Shown here: positions 54,471 to 64,000 of the stretch, piece by piece
How the letters are laid out: each line of letters opens with the position of its first letter
Position numbering within the stretch: the first letter of the stretch is position 1
DNA from: Pseudoclavibacter caeni
Lineage (GTDB): Bacteria; Actinomycetota; Actinomycetes; Actinomycetales; Microbacteriaceae
Direction: 5' to 3'
Assembly (NCBI RefSeq): GCF_008831125.1
Contig: NZ_WBKA01000001.1
Span: 1 to 64,000, forward strand
DNA length: 64,000 nt
Made by a program: the position numbers and the translations under genes
Notes under the pieces: model-generated
Told to the model about the DNA's origin: nothing
Databases searched by the model: none
Seen by the model: only the letters and a program-made list of their open reading frames with translations

Positions 54471-54476
54471 ATAAGG

Positions 54477-54749
54477 ATGATGACCACAGCCACACCAGAT
54501 CGTTCGCGGGCCGAGAACGTGCTCGGCGCCATGGCGGTGGCCGTGGTCGGCCTCTCCGCCGTCTGCGCGCTCGTGACGGTCGTCACCGCGCTGACCGGCG
54601 TCCCGTTCACCGGCGTCCTCGCCCGCATCGTGCAGACGATCCCGCTGTTCGGGCTGCCCGCGGGGATGCTGCTCGTCATCGCCTTCACCCTCGCCGTCAT
54701 CCGCCGCCGCCGCGCGACCCAGACCGGGGATGCGGGGCCGAGATCGTGA
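54477..54749 (+). CDS. Small two-helix membrane protein
   Basis: A 90-residue protein with two hydrophobic helices (AMAVAVVGLSAVCALVTVVTALTG and FGLPAGMLLVIAFTLAVI) joined by VPFTGVLARIVQTIP and ending in RRRR. It ends 14 nt before the helicase-associated gene and likely shares its transcript. Unknown function; resembles small membrane proteins seen upstream of XPB operons in this phylum. Confidence 0.65.
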   Translation: MMTTATPDRSRAENVLGAMAVAVVGLSAVCALVTVVTALTGVPFTGVLARIVQTIPLFGLPAGMLLVIAFTLAVIRRRRATQTGDAGPRS

Positions 54750-54762
54750 ACGGCGCGCCCAG

Positions 54763-56247
54763 ATGACCCTCATCGCCCACGCCGAGGCCGTCGTCCGGCT
54801 CCCGCCGGAGGCGCTCGCCCGGGTCGTCCGCGTCTCCCACCTGCCCCACGTGCACTTCAACGGGCTGCACGACCTCGTCCAGCGCCTCGCCCACGACGAC
54901 GCCGTCGCCCGCCGGCTCGGCGAGCTCGACGCCGCCGCGCTGGCCGCCCTGCGCACCCCCGGCGTCCCCGCTCCCGAGGCGACCGCGCTGCTGCTCGCCG
55001 ATGCCGCCGGGGCCCCGCTGCCCGGCGTGTCCGAGGTCATCGACGCCCTGGCCGCGCGTGCCGAGCCCGCCATCGCGCCGGTCGACGCCGCGGCCGTCCC
55101 CCCGTGGCAGGCCGTCGTGGCCGTGCAGACGCTCGTGCTCGACGCGCGGGACGCCCCACTGCCGCTCACCGCCGAGGGCCACGCCGCCCTCGCTGCACTC
55201 ACCCGCACCGCCGAGACGCTCGACCTCGACCCGACCGAGCTCGCCGAGCTCGCCGGCATCGCCGTCGACGCCGGCCTGCTCGCCGAGGACGCGGACCACG
55301 CCCTGCGCCCGACCCCCGCGGCGTCCACCTGGCTCGACCTGGCCCCACTGCCGGCCTGGCGCGCACTCGCCCGCGGCACGGTGCCCGACCGGCTGCAACC
55401 GGATGTCGTCACCGACGGCGTCGCGACGATCGCCCGACGCGCGCACGCACACTGGCCGCTCGCCCGCGCCTGGCTCGACGACGCGCTGCAGACACTCGCC
55501 CGCGACTGGGCCCGGCTCGGCGTCGTCGACTCGGCCGACGAGCCGACCGCGCTCGGCCGGGCCTGGCTCTCCGACGACGACCGGGCGCTCGCCGAGCTCG
55601 CCGCCGGCTGGCCCGCGCCGACCGACTACGCCTACGCCTACAGCCATCTCGAGCTGCTCGTGCCGGGGCTCCTCCCACCGCGCGAGGCCGCCCGGCTGCG
55701 TCGCCTCGCCGATCCCGTCCGCCTCGTCGAGACCCACACCTACCGCATCGACCGCGACACGCTGCAACGCGCACTGCGGGCCGGAGAGACACCCGCGTCC
55801 CTGCGCGCGCTCCTGGACCGCCTGCTGCGCGGCGGGCCGAGCCAGCCGCTCGACTACCTGCTGCGCGAGCTCGAGCGCGCACATCCGGCGGACACCCCGG
55901 GACGCCCCGACGGCGCCGCCCCGGCCGCGACCGCGCAAGCCGCGACCACCCGGCCCGACGCCGCCGGCGCCCGCGACACCAGGGTGGCCCAGGCGCTCGA
56001 GCTCGTGGCCGAGTACCATGCGTCACCGGACGCCCGGGTGCGGATGCTGCTGGAGGCCTCGCAGCGCGAGCAGACCCCGGTGGCCGTCACCGTGACGGCG
56101 CGGGGCGTGACCCGCACGTTCGAGCTCGAGATCATCGGGCTCGGCGCGGGGCGCCTGCGCGGGCGCACCCCGGGCGCCGACCTCGAGCGCAGTCTGCCGC
56201 TCGCCGCGGTGGTGCGGGTGGAGCCGATCCCTGGGGACGCATCATGA
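54763..56247 (+). CDS. Helicase-associated domain protein (partner of XPB)
   Basis: A 494-residue protein rich in Leu, Ala and Arg. The N-terminal VSHLPHVHFNGLHDLVQRLA and the C-terminal THTYRIDRDTLQRALRAGETPASLRALLDRLLRGG, followed by a helicase-C-like end (VTVTARGVTRTFELEIIGLGAGRLRGRT), identify the actinobacterial family (Helicase_C_3/XPB-associated) that always precedes the XPB-like helicase. At 494 residues it is shorter than many relatives of 700 or more. It probably assists DNA unwinding in repair. Confidence 0.78.
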   Translation: MTLIAHAEAVVRLPPEALARVVRVSHLPHVHFNGLHDLVQRLAHDDAVARRLGELDAAALAALRTPGVPAPEATALLLADAAGAPLPGVSEVIDALAARAEPAIAPVDAAAVPPWQAVVAVQTLVLDARDAPLPLTAEGHAALAALTRTAETLDLDPTELAELAGIAVDAGLLAEDADHALRPTPAASTWLDLAPLPAWRALARGTVPDRLQPDVVTDGVATIARRAHAHWPLARAWLDDALQTLARDWARLGVVDSADEPTALGRAWLSDDDRALAELAAGWPAPTDYAYAYSHLELLVPGLLPPREAARLRRLADPVRLVETHTYRIDRDTLQRALRAGETPASLRALLDRLLRGGPSQPLDYLLRELERAHPADTPGRPDGAAPAATAQAATTRPDAAGARDTRVAQALELVAEYHASPDARVRMLLEASQREQTPVAVTVTARGVTRTFELEIIGLGAGRLRGRTPGADLERSLPLAAVVRVEPIPGDAS

Positions 56248-56302
56248 GCCCCGCGCGAAGACCGTGCCGCAGCCCCGGCAACGACAGGAGAGGAGACCCG
56301 GG

Positions 56303-58003
56303 ATGGGCCCGCTGATCGTGCAGAGCGACCGCAGCATCCTGCTCGAGCTCGACCACCCGCAGGCTGACGAGGCCCGCCAGGCGATCGCCGGCTTCGCCGA
56401 GCTGGAGAGCGCGCCGGAGCACGTGCACACCTACCGCATCACCCGGATGGGGCTGTGGAACGCCGCGGCCGCCGGGCAGACCGCCGACGCGATCATCGAC
56501 GCCCTGCAGCGCCACGCGAAGTTCGCCGTGCCCGACACCGTGCTGCGCACGATCCGCGACGCGATGAGCCGCTACGGCCGACTCGACGTGCGCCGGGACA
56601 CGCAGGGCCGGCTGCTGCTCGTCTCCGACGAGCCCCGCCTGCTCACCGAGGCCACCCGGCACAAGCGCGTGGCGGCCCTGCTCACCGAACGGGTCGACGA
56701 CACGGCCTGGCTCGTGCAGGAATGGGCCCGCGGCGAGCTCAAGCAGCAGCTGCTGCGCATCGGCTGGCCCGCCGAGGATCACGCCGGCTACACCGAGGGT
56801 GACCCGATCGACGTGGCCCTGACCGACACGGACACCGCGGGGACGAACTCCACCGGGGCGGGCGCGGACGCCGGGGACGCGTCCGCCTGGCGGCTGCGCC
56901 CGTACCAGCGCGCGGCGGTCGACGCGTTTCGCGCCGGCGGCTCCGGCGTCGTCGTGCTGCCCTGCGGCGCCGGCAAGACGGTCGTCGGCGCGGCGACGAT
57001 GGTCGACCTCGGCCGCAAGACGCTCATCCTGGTGACGAACACGCTCGCGGCCCACCAGTGGCGCGACGAGCTCGTGCGCCGCACCACGCTCACCGCCGAG
57101 GAGATCGGCGAGTACTCGGGCGAGGAGAAGCGCGTGCTGCCGGTCACGATCGCGACCTACCAGATGCTCACCGCGCGCCGTGGGGGGCACTACACGCATC
57201 TGGGACTGCTCGACGCGCAGAACTGGGGCCTCATCATCTACGACGAGGTGCACCTGCTGCCGGCCCCGGTGTTCAAGCTCACCGCCGAGCTGCAGGCCCG
57301 CCGCCGGCTCGGCCTGACCGCGACCCTCGTGCGCGAGGACGGTCGCGAGTCCGACGTGTTCTCGCTCATCGGCCCCAAGCGGTACGAGGCACCCTGGCGC
57401 GACATCGAGGCGCAGGGGTACATCTCGCCCGCCGAGTGCATCGAGGTGCGCGTGCGGATGGCCGACGCCGAGCGCGACCGCTACGCGATGCTCGCCGACG
57501 CCGACCGCTACCATGCCACCGCGCTGGCCCGGGCGAAGCTCGACGCGGTGAGCCTGCTGCTCGCCCGGCACGCGGACGACCAGACGCTGGTGATCGGCCA
57601 GTACCTCGACCAGCTGCAGGCCATCGCCGCCCGCACCGGCCTGCCGCTGATCACCGGCCGCACCACGACCGCCGAGCGGGAGCGGCTGTTCGCCGCGTTC
57701 CGTGCCGGCGAGCAGCGCGCGCTCATCGTCTCGAAGGTCGCCAACTTTTCGGTCGACCTGCCGGACGCCCGGGTCGCCATCCAGGTCTCCGGCGCGTTCG
57801 GGTCGCGACAGGAGGAGGCGCAGCGGCTCGGCCGCATCCTGCGCCCCAACGCCGACGGCCGCACATCGCTGTTCTACACCGTGGTCGTCGGCGACACGGT
57901 CGACCAGGACTACGCCCTCTCCCGGCAGCGCTTCCTGAGCGAGCAGGGGTACGGCTACCGGATCGTCGACGCGGAGGACCTCGCCCCGGAGGCGCACGCA
58001 TGA
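56303..58003 (+). CDS. XPB/Ssl2-like DNA repair helicase
   Basis: A 566-residue superfamily II helicase. An N-terminal domain (ILLELDHPQADEARQAI, HVHTYRITRMGLWNAAAAG) is followed by motif I CGAGKTVVGAA near residue 220, DEVH near 313, TATLVREDGRE with the XPB RED motif, and motif VI RLGRILRPNADGRT. AGGAGAGGAG precedes the ATG. Bacterial XPB helicases act on damaged DNA, in place of or beside UvrD-type enzymes. The stop overlaps the response regulator start. Confidence 0.92.
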   Translation: MGPLIVQSDRSILLELDHPQADEARQAIAGFAELESAPEHVHTYRITRMGLWNAAAAGQTADAIIDALQRHAKFAVPDTVLRTIRDAMSRYGRLDVRRDTQGRLLLVSDEPRLLTEATRHKRVAALLTERVDDTAWLVQEWARGELKQQLLRIGWPAEDHAGYTEGDPIDVALTDTDTAGTNSTGAGADAGDASAWRLRPYQRAAVDAFRAGGSGVVVLPCGAGKTVVGAATMVDLGRKTLILVTNTLAAHQWRDELVRRTTLTAEEIGEYSGEEKRVLPVTIATYQMLTARRGGHYTHLGLLDAQNWGLIIYDEVHLLPAPVFKLTAELQARRRLGLTATLVREDGRESDVFSLIGPKRYEAPWRDIEAQGYISPAECIEVRVRMADAERDRYAMLADADRYHATALARAKLDAVSLLLARHADDQTLVIGQYLDQLQAIAARTGLPLITGRTTTAERERLFAAFRAGEQRALIVSKVANFSVDLPDARVAIQVSGAFGSRQEEAQRLGRILRPNADGRTSLFYTVVVGDTVDQDYALSRQRFLSEQGYGYRIVDAEDLAPEAHA

Positions 58004-58815
58004 CCGCGAGCGACGCCCGCCCGGGCGTCCTCATCGTCGACGACGAGCCGAGCATCCGCGAGCTGCTCTCCGTGGCCCTCCGCTTCGCGGGCTTCACACC
58101 CCGCTTCGCCGCGGACGGCGACCACGCGCTGGCGGAGGTCGCCCGCGACGCGCCCGCGCTGATCCTGCTCGACATCATGATGCCCGGCCTCGACGGCGTC
58201 GCCGTCGCCCGGCGGTTGCGCGAGGCGGGCAGCCGCGTGCCGATCATCTTCCTCACCGCGAAGGACCAGACCCGCGACAAGGTGCGCGGCCTCGAGCTCG
58301 CCGACGACTATGTGACCAAGCCGTTCAGCATGGACGAGCTCATCGCCCGGATCCAGGCCGTGATGCGACGGGCCGCGCTGGCGTCGGAGCCGTCCGCGTC
58401 CCCGGCGTCCGCGCCCACGGCGGCCGGCCCCGCCGCCGCCCAGGCCGCGGCGATCACGCTGCGCGTGGGCCGGATGGAGCTCGACGAGGACCGATGCCGG
58501 ATCAGCGTCCTCGGCCAGCCGCTCGAGCTGAGCCCGACGGAGTACCAGCTGCTGGGCTATCTGATGGAGAACGCGAACCGCGTCGTCTCCAAGCAGCAGA
58601 TCATGAGCGCGGTGTGGCCGCCTTGGTTCTCCGGCGACGCGAGCATCGTCGAGACGTATATCTCGTCGCTGCGCCGCAAGCTGTCACCGCTGACCGGCCC
58701 GCACACAATCCGCACCAGGCGCGGCTTCGGATATGTGCTGGATGCCGAGCAGGCCGCCTCGCCGGGCACCCGTGAGGAGCTCGAGCGGGCGGCGCGCGAG
58801 GGGAGGCGGCGGTGA
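58000..58815 (+). CDS. OmpR-family response regulator
   Basis: A 271-residue regulator. The receiver has VLIVDDEPSIRELL, phospho-acceptor in LILLDIMMPGLDG, FLTAKDQ and VTKPFSMDEL; the usual G-A-D-D before YVTKPF reads L-A-D-D, one residue shorter than relatives. A long Ala/Pro linker joins it to a winged helix ending SLRRKLSPLTGPHTIRTRRGFGYVL. It overlaps both the XPB stop and the kinase start by 4 nt, so a repair helicase and a two-component system are on one transcript. Confidence 0.9.
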   Translation: MTASDARPGVLIVDDEPSIRELLSVALRFAGFTPRFAADGDHALAEVARDAPALILLDIMMPGLDGVAVARRLREAGSRVPIIFLTAKDQTRDKVRGLELADDYVTKPFSMDELIARIQAVMRRAALASEPSASPASAPTAAGPAAAQAAAITLRVGRMELDEDRCRISVLGQPLELSPTEYQLLGYLMENANRVVSKQQIMSAVWPPWFSGDASIVETYISSLRRKLSPLTGPHTIRTRRGFGYVLDAEQAASPGTREELERAAREGRRR

Positions 58816-59930
58816 GGCGCCTGTTCCGCTCCCTGTCGCTGCAGGAGCACATCACCGGGCTCGTCCTGACGGTCATGTTCCTGTCGATGGCCGCGCTGGT
58901 GCTCGGCGTGCACGAGTTCATCCACACCGCCCTGCTCGCCCGGGTCAGCCCGACCTTCACCGAGGAGAGCGCCCTGTCCGTGCTCTCCCAGTACGACTTC
59001 ATCCTGACATCGATCGCCCTGCTGGTCTGGATCGCCTCCGGCCTGCTGATCTGGTTCGTGGCGCGGCTCGCCCTGCGGCCGCTCGCCCGCGCCGAGCGCG
59101 CGGCCGCGCAGATCGCCGCCGGGAACTACCGGGTGCGGCTGCCGGTCGGGCACCGCTCCACGGAGATCAACCGGCTGTACTCCGCGATCAACCTCATGGC
59201 GGCCGGCATCAACCAGGCGGTCTCCGCCCAGGCCGAGACGGCCGCGCGGATGCGGGAGTTCGTCAGCGACGCGAGCCACGAGATGCGCACGCCGCTGGTC
59301 ACCGTCCGCGGATACGCGGAGCTGTACCGCATCGGCGCGCTCACCGACGAGGAGGCGGTGCACACCGCGTTCCACCGGATCGAGCACGAGGCGACCCGGC
59401 TGTCCAGTCTGGTGGAGGATCTGCTCACCCTCGTCCGCGTGGGCACGGTCAGCCATGGCGCGGCGGAGACCTTCGACCTGTGCGCCATCGCCGCGGAGTG
59501 CGCCCATGACGCCCGGGCGCGGTCGCCCGAGCGGGCTGTGACGGTCGACGCGCCGGAGCCGATCATGGTGCACGGTCACCGCGACCAGCTGCGCCAGGTC
59601 ATCGTGAACCTGCTGGCCAACGCCCTGCGCTTCTCCGACGGCCCGGTCGAGTTGCGTGTCCGACGGCACGCGCGCGCCATCACCCTCCAGTGCATCGATC
59701 ACGGCGAGGGCATCCCGCCCGAGGCGCGGGAGCGCGTCTTCGAGCGGTTCTGGCGCGGCGAGTCGTCGCGGGCGCGCTCGACCGGCGGCACCGGCCTCGG
59801 CCTCGCGATCGTCAGGGCGATCGTCGAGGAGCACCACGGCGAGATCCACATCGGCGACACCTACGGGGGCGGGGCCACGTTCACCGTCGTGCTGCCGACG
59901 CCGGAGAGCGCGTCGGCCGCGGCACACTGA
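58812..59930 (+). CDS. Sensor histidine kinase with HAMP domain
   Basis: A 372-residue membrane kinase. Two helices (about 15-35 and 64-86), a HAMP domain ([23 protein letters not shown]), His[26 protein letters not shown] and the ATPase with [19 protein letters not shown] and [12 protein letters not shown] start overlapping the regulator stop. The pair resembles the TrcRS/TcrXY-type systems of actinobacteria. The signal is unknown. Confidence 0.9.
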   Translation: MRRLFRSLSLQEHITGLVLTVMFLSMAALVLGVHEFIHTALLARVSPTFTEESALSVLSQYDFILTSIALLVWIASGLLIWFVARLALRPLARAERAAAQIAAGNYRVRLPVGHRSTEINRLYSAINLMAAGINQAVSAQAETAARMREFVSDASHEMRTPLVTVRGYAELYRIGALTDEEAVHTAFHRIEHEATRLSSLVEDLLTLVRVGTVSHGAAETFDLCAIAAECAHDARARSPERAVTVDAPEPIMVHGHRDQLRQVIVNLLANALRFSDGPVELRVRRHARAITLQCIDHGEGIPPEARERVFERFWRGESSRARSTGGTGLGLAIVRAIVEEHHGEIHIGDTYGGGATFTVVLPTPESASAAAH

Positions 59931-60072
59931 CCCGCGGCCCGTCGGCGGACGCGCCGGCCGGCCACGCCGCGGAACACGCGCGTCAGCCTCCCGGCCGGCA
60001 CGCCCGCCGGCCCACGGTCGGGCCCATCCACGCCAGCCCGGCCACGGGCATCAGCCGCCACCTCCACCGGGA

Positions 60073-60118
60073 GACGCGAGGGCCCCGACACGATCACTCG
60101 TGTCGGGGCCCTCGCGTC
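60073..60118. terminator. Strong terminator between the kinase and groEL genes
   Basis: A perfect 21-bp stem with a TCAC loop; the arm begins GACGCGAGGGCCCC. It lies 28 nt past the groEL stop and would also work for the converging kinase transcript. Confidence 0.75.
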
Positions 60119-60146
60119 AGCGTGACGTGCGAGCGTCAGGCGTGGA

Positions 60147-61805
<1,659 letters not shown>

Positions 61806-61832
61806 TTAGCACTCCGCGTTCACGAGTGCCAA
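61806..61832. promoter_or_regulatory. CIRCE element 1 (HrcA operator)
   Basis: TTAGCACTC-N9-GAGTGCCAA, one mismatch from the consensus TTAGCACTC-N9-GAGTGCTAA, 40 nt before the groEL start. Confidence 0.9.
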
Positions 61833-61839
61833 TACATGA

Positions 61840-61866
61840 TTAGCACTCGCCCCTGGAGAGTGCAAG
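61840..61866. promoter_or_regulatory. CIRCE element 2 (HrcA operator)
   Basis: TTAGCACTC-N9-GAGTGCAAG; one arm is perfect and the other has two changes. It lies 34 bp upstream of element 1, so HrcA may bind the two together. Confidence 0.8.
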
Positions 61867-61978
61867 CCCTGTGCGCGGATGCCGCCACACGGAGCCCCGC
61901 CCGGCCGCTCGCCGCGCGGGTGCGCGTCGCAGAGCAGGACCGCGCGGAGACGGCCGGCGAGCACGTCGGCGCCCTCGA

Positions 61979-62611
61979 TCAGCGGCCGAACGAGTTGCCG
62001 AGCACCACGGTCAGCGGCGTGCTCAGCCCGGAGCCGGCGCGCACCGAGGCGATGCCAAGTTCCTGGGCCAGCTGCTGCGCGGCGTCCTGATAGCGACTGT
62101 TCGTGTAGTAGACCACGGAGTTCTGCCCCGGCCGCAGCGAGCTGGGCGCGTTCGCCGTGCCGGCGACTGTCCACCCGCTGGAGGTCAGGTCGCTGGCCAC
62201 CTGGGCCGCCGTGCCCGACCGGCAGCTGCTGCCGGTGCAGCCGTTGTACACGGTCACCTGCAGCGACTTCGCGTTCACCGTGGCGCTCGGCGACGGCGAG
62301 GCCGAGGAGGGTTCCGGCGCGGCCGAGGTCTCGGCCGACTCGCTGGCCTCCGGCTCGCTCGAGGTCGTCTCCCCCGGGGTGGCCGACGCTGAGTCGCTCG
62401 CCGCGGGCGCGGCGGTGTAGTCGTCGAACACGCTGCCGGAGCGGCTGATCTGCAGCAGCCCGTACACGGCGGCGATGATCACCGCGGTGACGAGGACGGC
62501 CCCCAAGACGATCCGCACGGACCGGCCTCCGCGCTGCGCCGCGCGGTGGGCGCCGACACGTCGCGACGCCGGGAGGTCGTCGAACTCGTCCCTCGGGTAC
62601 TCCTCAGCCAT
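61979..62611 (-). CDS. LytR C-terminal domain protein
   Basis: A 210-residue membrane-anchored protein. Residues 1-32 are cytoplasmic, a helix follows (VRIVLGAVLVTAVIIAAVYGLL), then a Ser/Glu/Ala-rich linker and a LytR_C domain from about residue 115 (LQVTVYNGCTGSSCRSGTAAQVASDLTSSGW) with a cysteine pair that may form a disulfide. The domain is found with LCP wall-polymer ligases, though none is nearby. It is 4 nt from the DUF3263 gene. Confidence 0.85.
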   Translation of the reverse strand: MAEEYPRDEFDDLPASRRVGAHRAAQRGGRSVRIVLGAVLVTAVIIAAVYGLLQISRSGSVFDDYTAAPAASDSASATPGETTSSEPEASESAETSAAPEPSSASPSPSATVNAKSLQVTVYNGCTGSSCRSGTAAQVASDLTSSGWTVAGTANAPSSLRPGQNSVVYYTNSRYQDAAQQLAQELGIASVRAGSGLSTPLTVVLGNSFGR

Positions 62612-62614
62612 CTG

Positions 62615-62875
62615 TCATCCCTCTCGGTCCGAAGTGCCGTCCTGCCGCGCATGGCGGGCCTGCAGCCGGCGTTCGAGCCGGTGCATGACGTCGGGCGCCT
62701 CGGCCATCGCCGCGGGCACGCCGATCAGCGAGCGCAGCACCTGCTCGTAGCGCACCGGGCTGATCCCCAGACGGGCGCGGATACGCGCGGTGCGGCCCGT
62801 GCGCACACCCTGCAGCTCCCGCTCGCAGTGCAGCACATCCCGCTGCAGCTGCGTGAGTCCGTCCCCCGAGCGCAT
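62615..62875 (-). CDS. DUF3263 family protein
   Basis: An 86-residue basic protein of the actinobacterial DUF3263 family ([45 protein letters not shown]), with a helix-turn-helix-like core similar to a sigma-factor region 4. Function unknown. The message seems leaderless, with TAGACT ending 7 nt before the ATG. It stands in front of the LytR_C gene as in mycobacteria. Confidence 0.85.
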   Translation of the reverse strand: MRSGDGLTQLQRDVLHCERELQGVRTGRTARIRARLGISPVRYEQVLRSLIGVPAAMAEAPDVMHRLERRLQARHARQDGTSDREG

Positions 62876-62882
62876 GACAGGC

Positions 62883-62888
62883 AGTCTA
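62883..62888 (-). promoter_or_regulatory. -10 box (TAGACT) of the leaderless DUF3263 gene
   Basis: TAGACT on the minus strand ends 7 nt before the ATG, with no ribosome binding site. Confidence 0.5.
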
Positions 62889-62933
62889 CGCTACCGGATG
62901 AGCGCGCCGGATGCACGCCGAGAGGAGCCTGCC

Positions 62934-63353
62934 ATGAGCGATCACGCCGACCCTGACGTCCCGCTGCCCGCCGACGAGGCGGGCTGGCGCCGCCGGCTGC
63001 CGCCGGAGGCCTACGCGGTGCTGCGCGAGGCCGCGACCGAGCGCCCGTGGAGCGGCGCGCTGCTCGACGAGCACCGCACAGGCGTCTATCGCTGCCGGGC
63101 GTGCGGGGCCGAGCTGTTCCGCTCGACGGCGAGGTTCGACTCCGGCTGCGGGTGGCCCAGCTTCTTCAACCCCCGCGACACTGACGCGGTCACCCTGCAC
63201 GAGGACGACTCGCTGGGGATGCGCCGCGTCGAGGTGCGCTGCGCCCGCTGCGGCTCGCATCTCGGCCACGTCTTCCCGGACGCCCCGCAGACGCCGACGG
63301 GGCTGCGCTACTGCATGAACTCGGTGGCGCTCACGTTCGACCCGGAGGAGTGA
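62934..63353 (+). CDS. msrB: Peptide-methionine (R)-S-oxide reductase
   Basis: A 139-residue repair enzyme for oxidised methionine. Zinc cysteines are in [11 protein letters not shown] and [14 protein letters not shown], the conserved [10 protein letters not shown] lies between, and the catalytic cysteine is in [18 protein letters not shown] lies upstream of the ATG. It is divergent from the DUF3263 gene and followed by tRNA-Thr on the other strand. Confidence 0.95.
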   Translation: MSDHADPDVPLPADEAGWRRRLPPEAYAVLREAATERPWSGALLDEHRTGVYRCRACGAELFRSTARFDSGCGWPSFFNPRDTDAVTLHEDDSLGMRRVEVRCARCGSHLGHVFPDAPQTPTGLRYCMNSVALTFDPEE

Positions 63354-63365
63354 GCGCAGCTCTCG

Positions 63366-63438
63366 AGCCGACTGCGGGTCTCGAACCCGCCACCTCCTGT
63401 TTACAAGACAGGTGCTCTACCGGATGAGCTAAGTCGGC
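63366..63438 (-). tRNA. tRNA-Thr (TGT)
   Basis: A 73-nt cloverleaf on the minus strand. The acceptor GCCGACT pairs with AGTCGGC, the anticodon stem CCTGT/ACAGG encloses CTTGTAA (anticodon TGT, reads ACA), and the T loop is GGTTCGAGACC. The discriminator is T, which occurs in threonine tRNAs. Confidence 0.95.
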
Positions 63439-63539
63439 ATGCCGCCCGGCTGACGGGCGACCGGAGACATCCTACCGGGTCGCCCGCCGAGCCGGGCAGT
63501 GGATGCCGCCGGACGCCGCGAGCGGCCGGCGGCATCCGG

Positions 63540-64000
63540 TCACTGCTGCGTCGTGTCGGACTCGCCCGAGGTCTCGGCGTCCGCCGCCGCGTCCGGATCG
63601 ATGCCGCTGGCCCGCAGCCGCTCGTCGATGACCTCCGTCAGATCACCGCTCATGTCCCACTCCTCGCCGTCGAGCTTCACGGTCGGCGTGGCGGAGAGGT
63701 TCGCCGCCTGCGTCGCCTGTGCCACCCACTTCTGGAACTCGCCGTTCCGGATCGACTTCTCGACCTGGTCCTGCACCTCGGGCTGGTCGTCGCCGACGGC
63801 CTGCCGCGCGTACTCGACCAGCTGGTCGTCGGTGAGCCCCGTCGTGTTCTCGGAGGGCTGCACCCCGTCCTGGAAGAGCGTGGTGAAGAAGTCCATGAAG
63901 TGATCGGGCGCGTAGTTCGCGACGGACGCGGCGGCCGCCGCGGCGCGCGTGGAGTACTTCGATCCGGACGAGTACCTGTCAAGCAGGCCGACCGGGTGGA
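63540..64000 (-). CDS. DsbA-family thiol-disulfide oxidoreductase, C-terminal part
   Basis: The frame is open from the window edge to 63540, giving at least 152 residues. The visible part reads KYSTRAAAAAASVANYAPDH then FMDFFTTLFQDG, VEYARQAVGDD, KSIRNGEFQKWVAQATQAANLSATPTVKLDGEEW and an acidic tail. NLSATPTV is the cis-proline loop of the thioredoxin fold, so this is a DsbA/thioredoxin_4-type protein as in actinobacterial MdtA/DsbA-like membrane proteins. The CxxC site and the membrane anchor lie beyond the right edge. An internal ATG at 63896 is not the start. Confidence 0.85.
   Translation of the reverse strand, partial: HPVGLLDRYSSGSKYSTRAAAAAASVANYAPDHFMDFFTTLFQDGVQPSENTTGLTDDQLVEYARQAVGDDQPEVQDQVEKSIRNGEFQKWVAQATQAANLSATPTVKLDGEEWDMSGDLTEVIDERLRASGIDPDAAADAETSGESDTTQQ

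Overview
The window is high-GC throughout and looks like the chromosome of an actinomycete, most likely one of the Micrococcales. The evidence is a class Ib ribonucleotide reductase with two NrdR boxes, a galU-rimJ-glpR/sepX block, an XPB helicase preceded by its helicase-associated partner, DUF3027 and DUF3263 proteins, a HrcA/CIRCE-controlled groEL, and at least eleven genes whose start codon lies 6 to 8 nt behind a TANNNT box with no ribosome binding site, the usual sign of leaderless transcription in this phylum. No species can be named from the sequence alone.

Layout. 0-0.3 kb: the end of an ISL3-family insertion sequence, cut by the window edge. 0.3-12.3 kb: a metal and metalloid island with a PadR/FetB pair, a frameshifted P1B-type ATPase with a CmtR-like ArsR regulator, an MFS transporter, an aldo/keto reductase, an arsenic cluster (FAD oxidoreductase, Acr3, ArsM, a CDF-like protein, divergent arsR and a DUF2200 gene) and a VIT/CCC1 iron/manganese transporter. 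12.4-17.9 kb: five genes, each overlapping the next by 4 nt, that encode an electron-transfer module (Ser/Asp-rich membrane protein, ApbE flavin transferase, ferric-reductase-like membrane protein, NuoF-like flavoprotein, ferredoxin), divergent from a two-component system. 18-20 kb: a DUF2231 membrane protein and a Tat-exported DyP peroxidase. 20.1-25.7 kb: a very small integrated mobilizable element made of a MobF relaxase-helicase, an excisionase-like protein and a tyrosine integrase, with paired GTGCCAC motifs beyond the integrase.

25.8-29.4 kb: nrdHEF without nrdI. 29.6-34.6 kb: a HAD phosphatase, a membrane-anchored endonuclease/phosphatase-fold protein, DUF3054, a small CPPWC protein, a CobW GTPase with a long His-Asp repeat and a small hypothetical protein. 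34.7 kb: tRNA-Ala. 35.3-40.8 kb: an operon of a D-lactate (or D-2-hydroxyacid) dehydrogenase, acetolactate synthase and acetolactate decarboxylase, which together can take lactate through pyruvate to acetoin. 40.9-45.3 kb: Fur, GlpR/SepX, RimJ, GalU, 5-formyltetrahydrofolate cyclo-ligase and MscL. 45.3-49.2 kb: a very large helicase-like protein with broken ATPase motifs and a nuclease-like tail. 49.3-54.4 kb: tRNA-Arg, two cell-wall hydrolases (NlpC/P60 and M23), a DtxR/IdeR regulator with its box, SerC, DUF3027 and a cold-shock protein. 54.5-59.9 kb: a small membrane protein, helicase-associated protein, XPB helicase and a second two-component system. 60-64 kb: groEL, a LytR C-terminal-domain protein, DUF3263, MsrB, tRNA-Thr and a DsbA-like protein cut by the right edge.

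The points most worth following are the five-gene flavin/iron-sulfur module, the minimal mobilizable element with its paired repeats, the pseudo-helicase, and the recurrent leaderless promoters. Starts were chosen from ribosome binding sites, 4-nt overlaps or leaderless boxes, and several differ from the longest open frame.
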